NCBI GenBank assembly: GCA_964485515.1 | Contig: CAZALT010000092.1 | Coordinates: forward strand, 1 to 14,045 | From: CAZALT01 sp964485515 | GTDB lineage: Bacteria > Actinomycetota > Acidimicrobiia > Acidimicrobiales > Acidimicrobilacustridaceae | Length of the DNA: 14,045 nucleotides | Reading direction: 5' to 3' | Part shown: one piece after another, positions 6,283 to 13,996 of the stretch | Layout: every line of letters begins with the position of its first letter | Numbering within the stretch: position 1 is the stretch's first letter | Program-made: the position numbers and the translations under genes | Notes under the pieces: generated by a model | Told to the model about the DNA's origin: nothing | What the model saw: the letters and a program-made list of their open reading frames with translations, nothing else | Databases searched by the model: none

Positions 6283-8274
6283 TCAGGTTCCGTTGGCCGG
6301 CTGGGTGTAGGTCGTGCCATCGAGAACGACGGTCATGGTTCCGGTCGCCTCGAAGATCGGGTTGGCGAGGGCGTTGAGCCCAGCGGGAGTGGTGAACCCT
6401 TCGGGTTCGCTGGTCTTTCGCGTTCCCGTGTGCTCGCCGGACAACGTGATGTCCTCGTGCCACGTGACCGAGTCGGCGGTGGCTTCGGCTCGCTCGGTGC
6501 CGTTGACGAAGTTGCGGCCGTCGTTGCTGAAGTCGGTGTAGGTGACCGATAGCGACATCGTGGCGTTCTTCTCGGGATTCTCGGTGACCACGACCTGGGC
6601 AGAACCGGAGTGCTTGCCGTCGAGGGTGTAGGTGCCGGCTGGGACGTGGGCTCGCACGGGCCACGGGTCGCCGGGGTTGTAGGCGATGCCCCAGGGGATC
6701 TCATCGGCGATCGGGTCGACCTTGTACGGCTCGACGGGTTCCCTGCTGGTGAGCTCGGCCATCATGAGTCGCGTGCGGCGGCCGCCCGGCTCAGTCGAAG
6801 CCGGGCACGCCAGCGGGTTCGCCCCGCCACACGACGGTTCGGTGACAAGGGCCTGCCAGTACACGACCGTGGTGCCGTCGGGTGACCAGGCCGGATCGGC
6901 ACGAGCGTTCCACAGTGGATCGCAGATGCTGCCGCTGCCCTCGGCGGGGTTGTCATCGGGTCCGCAGGCATTGAGCTGCTGGCCGTCGTAGTCGCGCCGG
7001 TCGCCGTAGCGGTCGAGCAGGTACGGCTGGAAGAACCGACGGTTGAGGTTGTTGCGCATGCCCGACACGACGAACGGGACACCCAGCACCTGGTCGGTGA
7101 GCGACGGGACTCCCGGCAGACCCGCGATGAACATCATGCGATCGTCGACCCGCGAGTCGAGGATGACGTTCCACTCGTCATCGGGCGATGCCTTCATCGG
7201 GTCGACGTAGGCGGGGTTTCGGCTCAGCCGTCTCGACGCACCGGTTTGGAGGCTGGTCGCGTAGACATCGAAGTTGGCGGAGTCTTCGATCCCGAAGCCG
7301 AGGGCTTCTTGACCGTCGCTGGTCCAGCCGCGGAACTCGCCGATCACCCCAGCGGGCTCGTCGAAGCTGAGCTTGGTCGGATCCTCCTCGTCGACGCTGA
7401 CGAAGGTGCCCGACATGGCCGGGTCCGGGCTTTGGATGGCCCACACGTTGATCAGGTCGTAGCGGGGGACGAGTGGTTCTCCGTTGGTGGGGGAGTCGTT
7501 GAACTCGAGGCGTCCCATGAAAGCCGGTTCGGCCAGTTGGGGGGAGAACACGAGATGGCTCCAGCCGATGTGGACGTCGTCGGGATGCAGGCGAAGTTCG
7601 CGCATGCTGCCGCTCTTGCCTGAGCCGTCGGCGGTGACCGGCCAGTAGAGGGGGTAGATGTGCACTGCGTCGGGGGTGCACTCGTCACTAGTGATGGGAT
7701 GGGGTGCGCAATCCACGATGTTGGTGCCGGCGAGGATGCGGGTGCCATCGTGAAAGGGCTGCGGGTGGTCGAGCGCCTCGCTCGAGCCGACTTTGTTGGC
7801 GTCGGGTACCCCACAGGTGATGCATCTCCACGCGTCACCGTTGGGGAAGGTCGTGCCATCGGTCTTGATCGCGGTGATCTGGCTGCCCGTCGCCGCGCTG
7901 CCTGCTGGGGCTCCGGCGTAGGTGACCGAGATCAGGACCTCGTTTCCGTCCCAGGTGTACGACGGGCCTTCGGTGAGCCCGAACTCGGTGGCGCTGATGC
8001 AGCCGGTCGGATTCGTGCACGACCCTGGATCTTCGCTCGGTGCGGTCGGGGGAAGCGGGAGTTGCGTCACCGCGACGGGTTCGGGGTCCGGGGTCGGCTG
8101 GTCCCATGCCGCGGCTTCGGCACCGGGCGCTCCGGTCGCCGCCGTCGTGTCTGGCGTGGCGTCGTCCGAGCCCGAATCAGAGCTGCACGCGCTGATCAGG
8201 ACGAGGCTCGTGAGCGCCAGCAGCGCAATGAGCTTCCTGAGTCGCGAGCCGGTCGTAGTCAGTCGTCGGTCCAT
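6283..8274 (-). CDS. Secreted lipoprotein with PD40/TolB-like beta-propeller repeats
   Basis: This 663-residue protein has a lipoprotein signal: basic start, hydrophobic helix at about 15-28, and lipobox LISAC with lipidated C30. A Ser/Thr/Ala/Pro-rich tether of about 60 residues follows. The middle (about 90-530) has recurring Trp/Asp-Gly segments such as TWDGNEVLI, GWTSDGQEA and AWSPDGTTVVYW, the last a clear PD40 (WD40-like) motif as in TolB propellers. Cysteine pairs such as CTNPTGC and CITCG suggest disulfides outside the cell. The last 130 residues form a separate beta-rich, Thr-rich domain I do not recognise. PD40 propellers usually bind proteins or act as sensory or scaffold domains, so a surface binding role is inferred. 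The gene lies downstream of the His-rich membrane protein gene but has its own probable promoter and operator. Confidence 0.8.
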   Translation of the reverse strand: MDRRLTTTGSRLRKLIALLALTSLVLISACSSDSGSDDATPDTTAATGAPGAEAAAWDQPTPDPEPVAVTQLPLPPTAPSEDPGSCTNPTGCISATEFGLTEGPSYTWDGNEVLISVTYAGAPAGSAATGSQITAIKTDGTTFPNGDAWRCITCGVPDANKVGSSEALDHPQPFHDGTRILAGTNIVDCAPHPITSDECTPDAVHIYPLYWPVTADGSGKSGSMRELRLHPDDVHIGWSHLVFSPQLAEPAFMGRLEFNDSPTNGEPLVPRYDLINVWAIQSPDPAMSGTFVSVDEEDPTKLSFDEPAGVIGEFRGWTSDGQEALGFGIEDSANFDVYATSLQTGASRRLSRNPAYVDPMKASPDDEWNVILDSRVDDRMMFIAGLPGVPSLTDQVLGVPFVVSGMRNNLNRRFFQPYLLDRYGDRRDYDGQQLNACGPDDNPAEGSGSICDPLWNARADPAWSPDGTTVVYWQALVTEPSCGGANPLACPASTEPGGRRTRLMMAELTSREPVEPYKVDPIADEIPWGIAYNPGDPWPVRAHVPAGTYTLDGKHSGSAQVVVTENPEKNATMSLSVTYTDFSNDGRNFVNGTERAEATADSVTWHEDITLSGEHTGTRKTSEPEGFTTPAGLNALANPIFEATGTMTVVLDGTTYTQPANGT

Positions 8275-8293
8275 GGGGTCCCCCGATCCCTCG

Positions 8294-8317
8294 AAGTTTT
8301 AACGATCGTTATAACTT
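8294..8317. promoter_or_regulatory. 24-bp near-perfect palindrome (probable repressor operator)
   Basis: The left half AAGTTTTAACGA (8294-8305) and right half TCGTTATAACTT (8306-8317) are reverse complements at 11 of 12 positions, the only break being 8299/8312. The inner 12 bases TAACGATCGTTA are perfectly symmetric. It lies 20 bases before the lipoprotein start and overlaps the likely -10 element. This size and symmetry fit the operator of a dimeric TetR-type repressor. Which regulator binds is not known. Confidence 0.7.
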
Positions 8318-8336
8318 GATCGCGGCTCGGCGTCTA
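8308..8336 (-). promoter_or_regulatory. Predicted promoter of the PD40 lipoprotein gene
   Basis: On the minus strand, TAGACG (8336-8331) and TATAAC (8313-8308) are separated by exactly 17 bases, a fair match to a housekeeping -35/-10 pair. The -10 lies inside the palindrome at 8294-8317, so binding there would block transcription. Transcription would start near 8300, giving a leader of about 25 bases. Confidence 0.5.
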
Positions 8337-8365
8337 CCGCTATCTCGAGAACCGGGCGGCTCCCA

Positions 8366-9760
8366 TCACTGGGGGTTCGAGAGGCACTTGTTGACCTTGT
8401 AGGTCTCGTTGTCGGCCTCGGGAACGATGAAGTAGGTGCCGTCGGGACAGGCGATGGCGGGGTTGATGTCGCTGAACACGCCGCGGTTGCTCTCGTAGCC
8501 AGGCACGGTCCAGACGTGGACCATCCAGCTCGTCTTTTCGACGAAAATGCCGCCAACCGATTCGCACGACTTCGCGGTCTTCTCGGCGGGATGGAGAACC
8601 TCGACCCCGGCGTCCATCTTCACGCACAGCGATCCGTGGGTGTGCCAGTGGTCGTTGGGTCCCACGAAGCCTTGAGGTTCGTCCATGGCCGGCGAGTAGT
8701 ACATGAAGCCGGCAAGCGGAGCGTGGTCGTCGGTGCCGTCGTAGAGCAGGTTGGCGGGGTGCAGTATCTGCTCGTCGGTCAAGGTTCCTTCGACGTAGGG
8801 CACCGACGGATCAGGCGGCGGGACATCGGGCATCCCCGAGGTCGGACTCGTCATGTGGATCCCCATGCCGGGCCCATACCCACCGGCCGGCTTGGCGCCA
8901 GCGGCCTTGGCGTCGCCGAGCGTTGGGAACCGCTCGGCGATCAGCCGGGTGAGCGCGAGCTGATGGGCCAGGGCGGCGCGGGTCTGGGCATCGAGCGGTG
9001 CGTCGGGACCCCAGTCGTGCGCCATCTCCCCGTTGGAGAGCAGGGCGAGCCCCTTGTCATCGACGGGACCGGTCGCGGCAGCCATGCCGCCGTGCGAGTG
9101 TCCATCGCCTTCGGCGGCTGCTCCGGCCGCCGTATCGAGGTGGGCATGATCGTCGACGGCAGCGACCTCGGCGCTCTCGGTGCCATCGTGGGAATGGGCA
9201 TGGCCATCGCCCGACGCGCTGTCTGCGTGGGCATGGCCCGACGCGCTGGGCGACGCGATTGCCATCGTGGCCAGCACGAGGATCGCCACCGGCACTGCCG
9301 ACAACGGGACGAACGCGGCGCGCGGAATCGAGGCTCCGATCTTGGGCCTGGCCAGTGCCACCGCGGCGACAGCGACGGCGAGGGCCTCGAGGGCTACGCA
9401 GGCGATGTCCACGAAGCTCGCGTCGTGGGTCACGCCAGCCTCAGGACCGAACGGTGGTCCGACGGTGCGGGTCCAGGCCCATGCCCCGACGAAGACCAGG
9501 TTCGACACCACCGTCACCTGCAGGGCGATCTTCGAGGGTCGCACCAAGAGGATCACGCCGAGGGCCACCTGCAGCCATCCCGTCAACGCGAAGGCCACCC
9601 CCTCGGCCAGCCACTCACTGGCATGCGACGGCACCATGGCGAAGTGGATGCCAGCCGCGCCGAACAGCGAGGCCGCGAGTACCACGCGGACCGGCCCGGC
9701 GAGCACCGAGGAGGGCCGCTCGTTCCCGGGCGCGGCCGACAGATGGTTCAGCTCCGACAT
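8366..9760 (-). CDS. Polytopic membrane protein with His-rich linker and extracytoplasmic Cys/His domain
   Basis: This 464-residue protein has about five hydrophobic helices (roughly 24-44, 54-74, 79-97, 117-137 and 149-169). The first contains GIHFAMVPSHASEW, with H39, H46 and E49 placed as possible ligands. A linker at 175-226 is rich in His-x-His pairs (HAH, HAHSH, HAH, HSH) and Asp, a typical divalent-metal-binding composition. The C-terminal part (about 230-464) is probably outside the membrane and has a GPNDHWHTHG cluster (H371, H373, H375), H415 and four cysteines (C379, C399, C438, C459) that could form two disulfides. The start at 9760 is preferred over 9796 because GGGGGA lies six bases before it. 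I do not recognise a named family. Position, divergent from a two-component system, suggests control by it; a metal-related role is inference from composition. Confidence 0.75.
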   Translation of the reverse strand: MSELNHLSAAPGNERPSSVLAGPVRVVLAASLFGAAGIHFAMVPSHASEWLAEGVAFALTGWLQVALGVILLVRPSKIALQVTVVSNLVFVGAWAWTRTVGPPFGPEAGVTHDASFVDIACVALEALAVAVAAVALARPKIGASIPRAAFVPLSAVPVAILVLATMAIASPSASGHAHADSASGDGHAHSHDGTESAEVAAVDDHAHLDTAAGAAAEGDGHSHGGMAAATGPVDDKGLALLSNGEMAHDWGPDAPLDAQTRAALAHQLALTRLIAERFPTLGDAKAAGAKPAGGYGPGMGIHMTSPTSGMPDVPPPDPSVPYVEGTLTDEQILHPANLLYDGTDDHAPLAGFMYYSPAMDEPQGFVGPNDHWHTHGSLCVKMDAGVEVLHPAEKTAKSCESVGGIFVEKTSWMVHVWTVPGYESNRGVFSDINPAIACPDGTYFIVPEADNETYKVNKCLSNPQ

Positions 9761-10001
9761 TGGTTTCCCCCAAGGCATCCCCGTATGGAATCGCACAGGC
9801 TCTCGCCGGTCGACGGGGTGAGCAACGGACTGTCAGGAAATCGACAGCAAGGGAGGCCGGACCGGCCTCGTCGCCCCTGCCCACGGGCGTCAGCGGCGCG
9901 ACCTGACAGAACGCTGACAGCGCGGCCGCAGACGCAGTCCTTCGGCGTACCGTGCATGGTCCGCCGGGATCCTGGGCGGCATCGAGGGGGAAGGGATCAC
10001 G
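9761..10001. promoter_or_regulatory. Divergent control region between the His-rich protein and the two-component operon
   Basis: This 241-base gap separates two outward-facing starts. It contains a CTGACAG direct repeat at 9903-9920 and an inverted copy, CTGTCAG, at 9830-9836 followed by TCGACAG at 9841-9847. GGGGGAAGGGA at 9986-9996 is the ribosome binding site of the response regulator. TACCGT at 9948-9953 could be a -10 for the rightward operon, but no good -35 accompanies it, which would fit an activator-dependent promoter. No small gene is seen here. Confidence 0.55.
9903..9920 (+). promoter_or_regulatory. CTGACAG direct repeat, probable OmpR-family response regulator site
   Basis: Two exact CTGACAG copies (9903-9909 and 9914-9920) are separated by four bases, an 11-bp period, i.e. 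one helical turn. OmpR/PhoB-family regulators bind head-to-tail to such direct repeats. It lies 82 bases before the response regulator start, so autoregulation is likely. This is inference from layout. Confidence 0.55.
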
Positions 10002-10691
10002 ATGCGGGTGCTCGTCATCGAGGACGAGAAGAGTGTGGCCACCGCGGTGAAGCGCGCCCTCACCGCCGAGGGTTATCAGGTCGACGTCGCCGTCGATGGT
10101 CAGGACGGCAACGATCGTGCGGCAGTGAACCGTTACGACCTGATCATCCTCGACGTCATGCTGCCCAAGATGAACGGCTACGAGGTGTGCCGACGGCTGC
10201 GTGAGACCGGCAGTCGCGTCCCGATCGTGATGTTGACGGCCAAGACCGGCCAATGGGACATCGTCGAAGGGCTCGACCTCGGCGCGGACGACTATCTGAC
10301 CAAGCCCTTCTCCATGGCCGTGCTCCTCGCCCGCGTCCGAGCCCGGACCCGCAGCGCAGGAACCGCAGCAGGGTCCCTCGTTCATGGCGACCTCCGGCTC
10401 GACACAGCTCTGCACCGCTGCTGGCGCGCCGACACCGAGATCGAGCTCACCGGCCGCGAGACGAAGCTGCTCAACGAGCTCTTCCGCCACGGCGGTGAGG
10501 TCGTCGCCAAGCCGGACCTGCTACGCCTCGTGTGGGGTGACCCGTTCCACGGCGATCCCAACGTCGTCGAGGTCTACGTGGGACGACTGCGACGCAAGAT
10601 CGACACGCCGTTCAAGACACACGACATCGAGACGATCCGCGGTATCGGCTACCGCCTCCGCGCCCCCCAACCCGTGGGTCCCACATCGTGA
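10002..10691 (+). CDS. OmpR/PhoB-family response regulator
   Basis: This 229-residue, two-domain protein starts with a receiver domain (about 1-118): acidic pocket E7/D8, phospho-acceptor D51 in IILDVMLP, T79 in VMLTAK and K101 in LTKPF, all intact. A winged-helix DNA-binding domain (about 125-222) follows, with ELTGRETKLLNEL, the recognition region NVVEVYVGRLRRKID and the terminal IRGIGYRL hairpin, as expected for the OmpR subfamily. Phosphorylation by the adjacent kinase would promote dimer binding to direct repeats. The ATG at 10002 follows a strong purine-rich ribosome binding site; the stop overlaps the kinase start (GTGA). Likely targets are its own operon and the divergent His-rich membrane protein gene. 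The input signal is unknown, so no symbol is given. Confidence 0.96.
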   Translation: MRVLVIEDEKSVATAVKRALTAEGYQVDVAVDGQDGNDRAAVNRYDLIILDVMLPKMNGYEVCRRLRETGSRVPIVMLTAKTGQWDIVEGLDLGADDYLTKPFSMAVLLARVRARTRSAGTAAGSLVHGDLRLDTALHRCWRADTEIELTGRETKLLNELFRHGGEVVAKPDLLRLVWGDPFHGDPNVVEVYVGRLRRKIDTPFKTHDIETIRGIGYRLRAPQPVGPTS

Positions 10692-11986
10692 CCGGCAACG
10701 ACCGGAGCCTGCGTTCGGTGCAGGTGCGAACTACCGCGGTGGCGATGTTCACCGTCGTGCTGGTGCTCACCATCAGCGCCGTCGTGCTCGTCCAAGCCTT
10801 CGAACGTCAACAGCTCGAGCAAGTCGACCGCCGGCTCAGTGGAGCGTCCCGGGTGCTCGACATAGCCATCGAGAACCCGTCGGCCCTGCCCGTCGACGCG
10901 GCCCGAGAGTCATATGTCCAGGTGCTCGACAGCCAAGGCACGGTCGTGTTCGCATCGGACCCGCTCGCTGGTAAGCCCGCCCTGCGACTGGTCCCGTCGA
11001 CCACGCCGACAGAAGCGATGACGGTCCACGTCGACGGAGTTGGACCGCTCCGAGTCATCGCGCTCCCTCTCGGCGAGCGGTGGTTGCTCTTCGCCGAAAC
11101 ACTCACCGGGGTAGACGACGCCGTATCCGCGCTGACCACCGCTCTACTGATCGGCGTTCCCGTCCTGGCCCTCGTCCTCGGCCTCGTCGTGTGGTTCGTC
11201 ATTGGTGCGACCCTGCGCCCCGTCCAGGCGTCGATTGATCGCGAGCGCAGACTCGTCGCCGATGTGAGCCACGAGTTGCGCACACCCCTCGCCGGGGCTC
11301 GCGCCCTGCTCGAATCAGAGTCGGACATCCCCGCCGAGATCGAGCTCAACCGGCTCGAAGCACTCGCCGTGCTGACCCGATTGGAATCCATGGCCGCTGA
11401 CCTGCTGATCGAAGCCCGCAACGGCCAAGCCGATGGGGTCCGTATCGATGCACTCGTCGACCTAGACGATGTCGTGCTTCGCGTGACCGAGCTCGTTTCA
11501 CCTGCTGCGACGATTCACCTCGACTCGGGTTCCGTGTCAGCGGGCCAGGTCAGAGGCAACGAACAGGACCTTGAACGCATGGTGTCGAACCTCGTCACCA
11601 ACGCGCTGCGCCACGCCACCAGCACCGTCACCGTCGAGCTCGCCGAGGCCGGGGGAACGGTCACCCTGACGGTCAATGACGATGGTCCCGGGATCCGGCC
11701 CGAAGACCGCGAGCGAGTCTTCGAACGGTTTACCCGGCTCGACTACGCACGCAGCCATCACGGCACCGGTGCCGGTCTCGGCCTGCCCATCGTGCGGTCA
11801 GTGGCCGAGGCGCACGGCGGATCGGTTCGCGCCGTCGATGTCCCTCAGGGTCACGGCATCGCGTTTGTCGTGACCCTGCCCGCCGCGGACCACCGGGGAC
11901 GAGGTGGCCCGAAGCGCACGACGCTCACCAGTCAGCCAACAACAACGCAGGTGACAGCGCCCGGTTGCGTCACTCACCCGACATAG
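10688..11986 (+). CDS. Membrane sensor histidine kinase
   Basis: This 432-residue kinase has two membrane helices (about 16-37 and 148-175) flanking an outer sensor domain of about 110 residues with no recognised fold. Next come a short juxtamembrane linker, the HisKA dimerisation helix with phospho-acceptor H195 in DVSHELRTPL, and an ATPase domain with the N box NLVTNALRHA (N301, N305), G1 box DDGPGI (332-336), F box FERF and G2 box GTGAGLGL (359-366). All catalytic motifs are intact. The region between helix two and H195 is too short for a full HAMP domain. GTG at 10688 overlaps the regulator's stop (GTGA), so the pair is co-translated. A low-complexity Thr/Pro tail of about 30 residues follows the ATPase fold. 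The lipoprotein gene starts 17 bases downstream and may be part of the same signalling unit. Confidence 0.95.
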   Translation: MTGNDRSLRSVQVRTTAVAMFTVVLVLTISAVVLVQAFERQQLEQVDRRLSGASRVLDIAIENPSALPVDAARESYVQVLDSQGTVVFASDPLAGKPALRLVPSTTPTEAMTVHVDGVGPLRVIALPLGERWLLFAETLTGVDDAVSALTTALLIGVPVLALVLGLVVWFVIGATLRPVQASIDRERRLVADVSHELRTPLAGARALLESESDIPAEIELNRLEALAVLTRLESMAADLLIEARNGQADGVRIDALVDLDDVVLRVTELVSPAATIHLDSGSVSAGQVRGNEQDLERMVSNLVTNALRHATSTVTVELAEAGGTVTLTVNDDGPGIRPEDRERVFERFTRLDYARSHHGTGAGLGLPIVRSVAEAHGGSVRAVDVPQGHGIAFVVTLPAADHRGRGGPKRTTLTSQPTTTQVTAPGCVTHPT

Positions 11987-12003
11987 TTCGAGATGGCGGT
12001 CCG

Positions 12004-13566
12004 ATGAAGAAGCCAATGGCCCTCTTGGCGTTCATCGCCATCTGCCTAGCGGGATGCTCGACGACGAACGACCGTTCCGCATCGTCGCCGTCCGGGTCTC
12101 CTGACGTAGACGTCGCGACCACCCAGGTCACCGCCGTGCCCTCCAACGCCGCGGATCCGACCGTTCTCCCGGTGACCGGTGGATCGGGCGAAGCCTCGGG
12201 AGGAATGCGCTTCGATGTGAGCCAGTTCGGCTACCAGGAGCACGAGTACTTCTTCGAAGGCACAGCCAAGCCCTACCAAGGCGACGTCGCCCCCGCCCCG
12301 TACCGCAGCCGCATGATTGTGTGGACGCCGACCGACTCCGAGCGGTTCAACGGCACGACCGTCGTCGAATGGGCGCACGTCAGCGACTACGGACAGTTCG
12401 AGCTCACCGTGGATGTGAACACCGAGATCACAACGCTCGAGCATGAAGGCTTCGCCTTCGCCCTCGTGAGCGCAGAGGAGGGCGGTATCTGCGACGTCAG
12501 CCCCACCGGCTGTAGCGGCATGTCCCTGCAAGGCGCCGACCCCGACCGCTACTCGACCTTGCACCACCCGGGCGACCCGTACAGCTTCGACATCTTCAGT
12601 CAGGCCATGCAGGCCATCAAACACCCGACAGGGCTCGCCCCCCTCGGCGACCTCGACACCAACTACGTCATCGCCGAGGGTTTCCAAGCCTCGATCGACA
12701 AGTGGTACCCCGTCGGCGACCCCGAACCGGAGAAGTCCACCTCGCCCTTCAGCGTCTACGGCGCGCTCAACGCCTACCTCTCGAGCGGCGCCGACGCCGA
12801 CGCGCGCGTCGCTGACGCCTTCCTGATCGACGGTGGCGCGCCCGCGATCCAACCCGAGCCCTACCGGGTACCGACGCTCTACCACCTCGATGAATCCGCC
12901 GTCCGACGAACGCCGATCACCGACGGGCCGAACCACGTCACCTGGGAGGTCGTCGGCGCGTCCCACGCCGACCGATGGACCTCCGACCACTTCCGACTGC
13001 CCTCGTCGAACCCCGCGCCGAAGCTCACCCGCGACGAGGAAGAGCTCCGCCGCGACAAGTTTGACAACTACGGGCAGATCCCAACGCCCGGCGCGGACAT
13101 CTGCGCTCCAGGAAAGGAAACCGGTACACCGTTCCCGCGGCGCTTCACCTCGAACGCGGCGCTCGTCGCGCTGCGTAACTGGCTCGAGACCGGCACCCCG
13201 GCCCCCACGGCCGATCGCATCGAACGCGTCGCCACGCCTCCCGGCACCCCCACGAAGAAGCTCGCTCGCGACGCGGCAGGCAACGCGATCGGTGGCCTTC
13301 GATCGCCCGTGATCACCGTGCCGGTCGGGTCCTACAACGGCGAGGAGTGCGTCTCGGCAGGAACGATGATCCCGCTCCCCGCCACCGAACTCGCCGCTCG
13401 GTACCCCACACACCAGAGTTATGTCACCCAGCTCCTGGCCGCGACAAACGAGGCAGTCGAGCAGGGGTTCCTCCTGTGCCAAGACGCTGAGACGCTGATG
13501 CGCAAAGCATCCGAATCCCAAGTGGGCGGCACCGACCCCTACACGGCCGAACCGGCGTGCGCCTAG
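12004..13566 (+). CDS. Lipoprotein with alpha/beta hydrolase domain of the PF20091 type, nucleophile apparently lost
   Basis: This 520-residue protein begins MKKPMALLAF and has lipobox LAGC with lipidated C18, then a Ser/Pro-rich tether, placing the rest outside the membrane. The body matches what I remember of alpha/beta hydrolase domain proteins of PF20091: RSRMIVWTP, GTTVVEW, HHPGDPYSFDIFSQAMQAI, a late VVGASHADRW with probable catalytic H321, and the C-terminal segment GGLRSPVITVPVGSYN through YPTHQSYV to GFLLCQDAETLM. Where the family normally has a Gly-x-Ser-Gln-Ser nucleophile elbow, this protein has AEGFQAS (224-230), so the serine seems replaced by F227 unless S230 substitutes. It may therefore be a binding or sensing protein rather than an esterase. 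The ATG at 12004 is chosen because it directly precedes the signal peptide; its ribosome binding site is weak. It lies 17 bases after the kinase gene, in the same probable operon. Confidence 0.85.
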   Translation: MKKPMALLAFIAICLAGCSTTNDRSASSPSGSPDVDVATTQVTAVPSNAADPTVLPVTGGSGEASGGMRFDVSQFGYQEHEYFFEGTAKPYQGDVAPAPYRSRMIVWTPTDSERFNGTTVVEWAHVSDYGQFELTVDVNTEITTLEHEGFAFALVSAEEGGICDVSPTGCSGMSLQGADPDRYSTLHHPGDPYSFDIFSQAMQAIKHPTGLAPLGDLDTNYVIAEGFQASIDKWYPVGDPEPEKSTSPFSVYGALNAYLSSGADADARVADAFLIDGGAPAIQPEPYRVPTLYHLDESAVRRTPITDGPNHVTWEVVGASHADRWTSDHFRLPSSNPAPKLTRDEEELRRDKFDNYGQIPTPGADICAPGKETGTPFPRRFTSNAALVALRNWLETGTPAPTADRIERVATPPGTPTKKLARDAAGNAIGGLRSPVITVPVGSYNGEECVSAGTMIPLPATELAARYPTHQSYVTQLLAATNEAVEQGFLLCQDAETLMRKASESQVGGTDPYTAEPACA

Positions 13567-13576
13567 TCCCCGCCGA

Positions 13577-13624
13577 GCGCGCCGCAGTCTCTGCCATTGC
13601 CCGGAGGCTGGCGCTGCGGGGCGC
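13577..13624. terminator. GC-rich hairpin after the two-component/lipoprotein operon
   Basis: GCGCGCCGCAG at 13577-13587 pairs with CTGCGGGGCGC at 13614-13624 over 11 positions with one mismatch, enclosing a 26-base loop. It begins 10 bases after the lipoprotein stop. There is no T-run, so this is a candidate terminator by position and stem strength only. Confidence 0.4.
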
Positions 13625-13996
13625 AGACCTGAGCTGGGCGAGCCTCTCGACTATTCAAGCGGTCCGGACGTCACAAGACGGGGGGCGATCTTTCGCAAAC
13701 CGCAGACCTCGATGAGCGATCGATCGTCGTGGCTGACGGTCGTCGCCGATGAGGAGTCGCGGTTCGAGGGGAGTGAACCTTCTGATCGAGGATCAGTCCG
13801 CGGCGGAGAAGGGGCCTTGGAGCACCTGTCCAGCCCCGCTCTTCGACGCGGGTCTTGCCCTCCATCTCGATGCTGCGGGGGGTCCGGCCAGCGGCTCGCT
13901 TGTCAGCCGCACCAGCCCTGTTGGCACCGGGTGGCACCATGCCCGCTCAAGCAGCTGAGGTGCCAAAGCAGAAAATGTGTGCTGACCTGGGGTTTT
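13625..13996. other. Intergenic stretch without a convincing gene
   Basis: Short open frames here show no recognisable domain, no good ribosome binding site and no conserved-looking composition. The stretch contains a 12-base copy of the tRNA anticodon-arm sequence (AACCTTCTGATC at 13776-13787) and small GGCACC/GGTGCC repeats near 13923-13964. No integrase, transposase or clear terminator for the leftward tRNA is visible. Confidence 0.5.

Noticed and set aside
8516..10204. 562-codon plus-strand open frame
   Set aside because: It lies antisense to the His-rich membrane protein and extends into the response regulator in the wrong frame. Composition is His/Arg/Gly-rich with no domain, consistent with a shadow frame.
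10688..11986. HAMP domain in the sensor kinase
   Set aside because: Only about 20 residues separate the second membrane helix from the HisKA phospho-histidine region, too few for a complete HAMP.
12046..13521. 491-codon minus-strand open frame opposite the hydrolase-like lipoprotein
   Set aside because: The plus-strand frame has a lipobox signal peptide and family motifs; the minus-strand translation has no recognisable domain.
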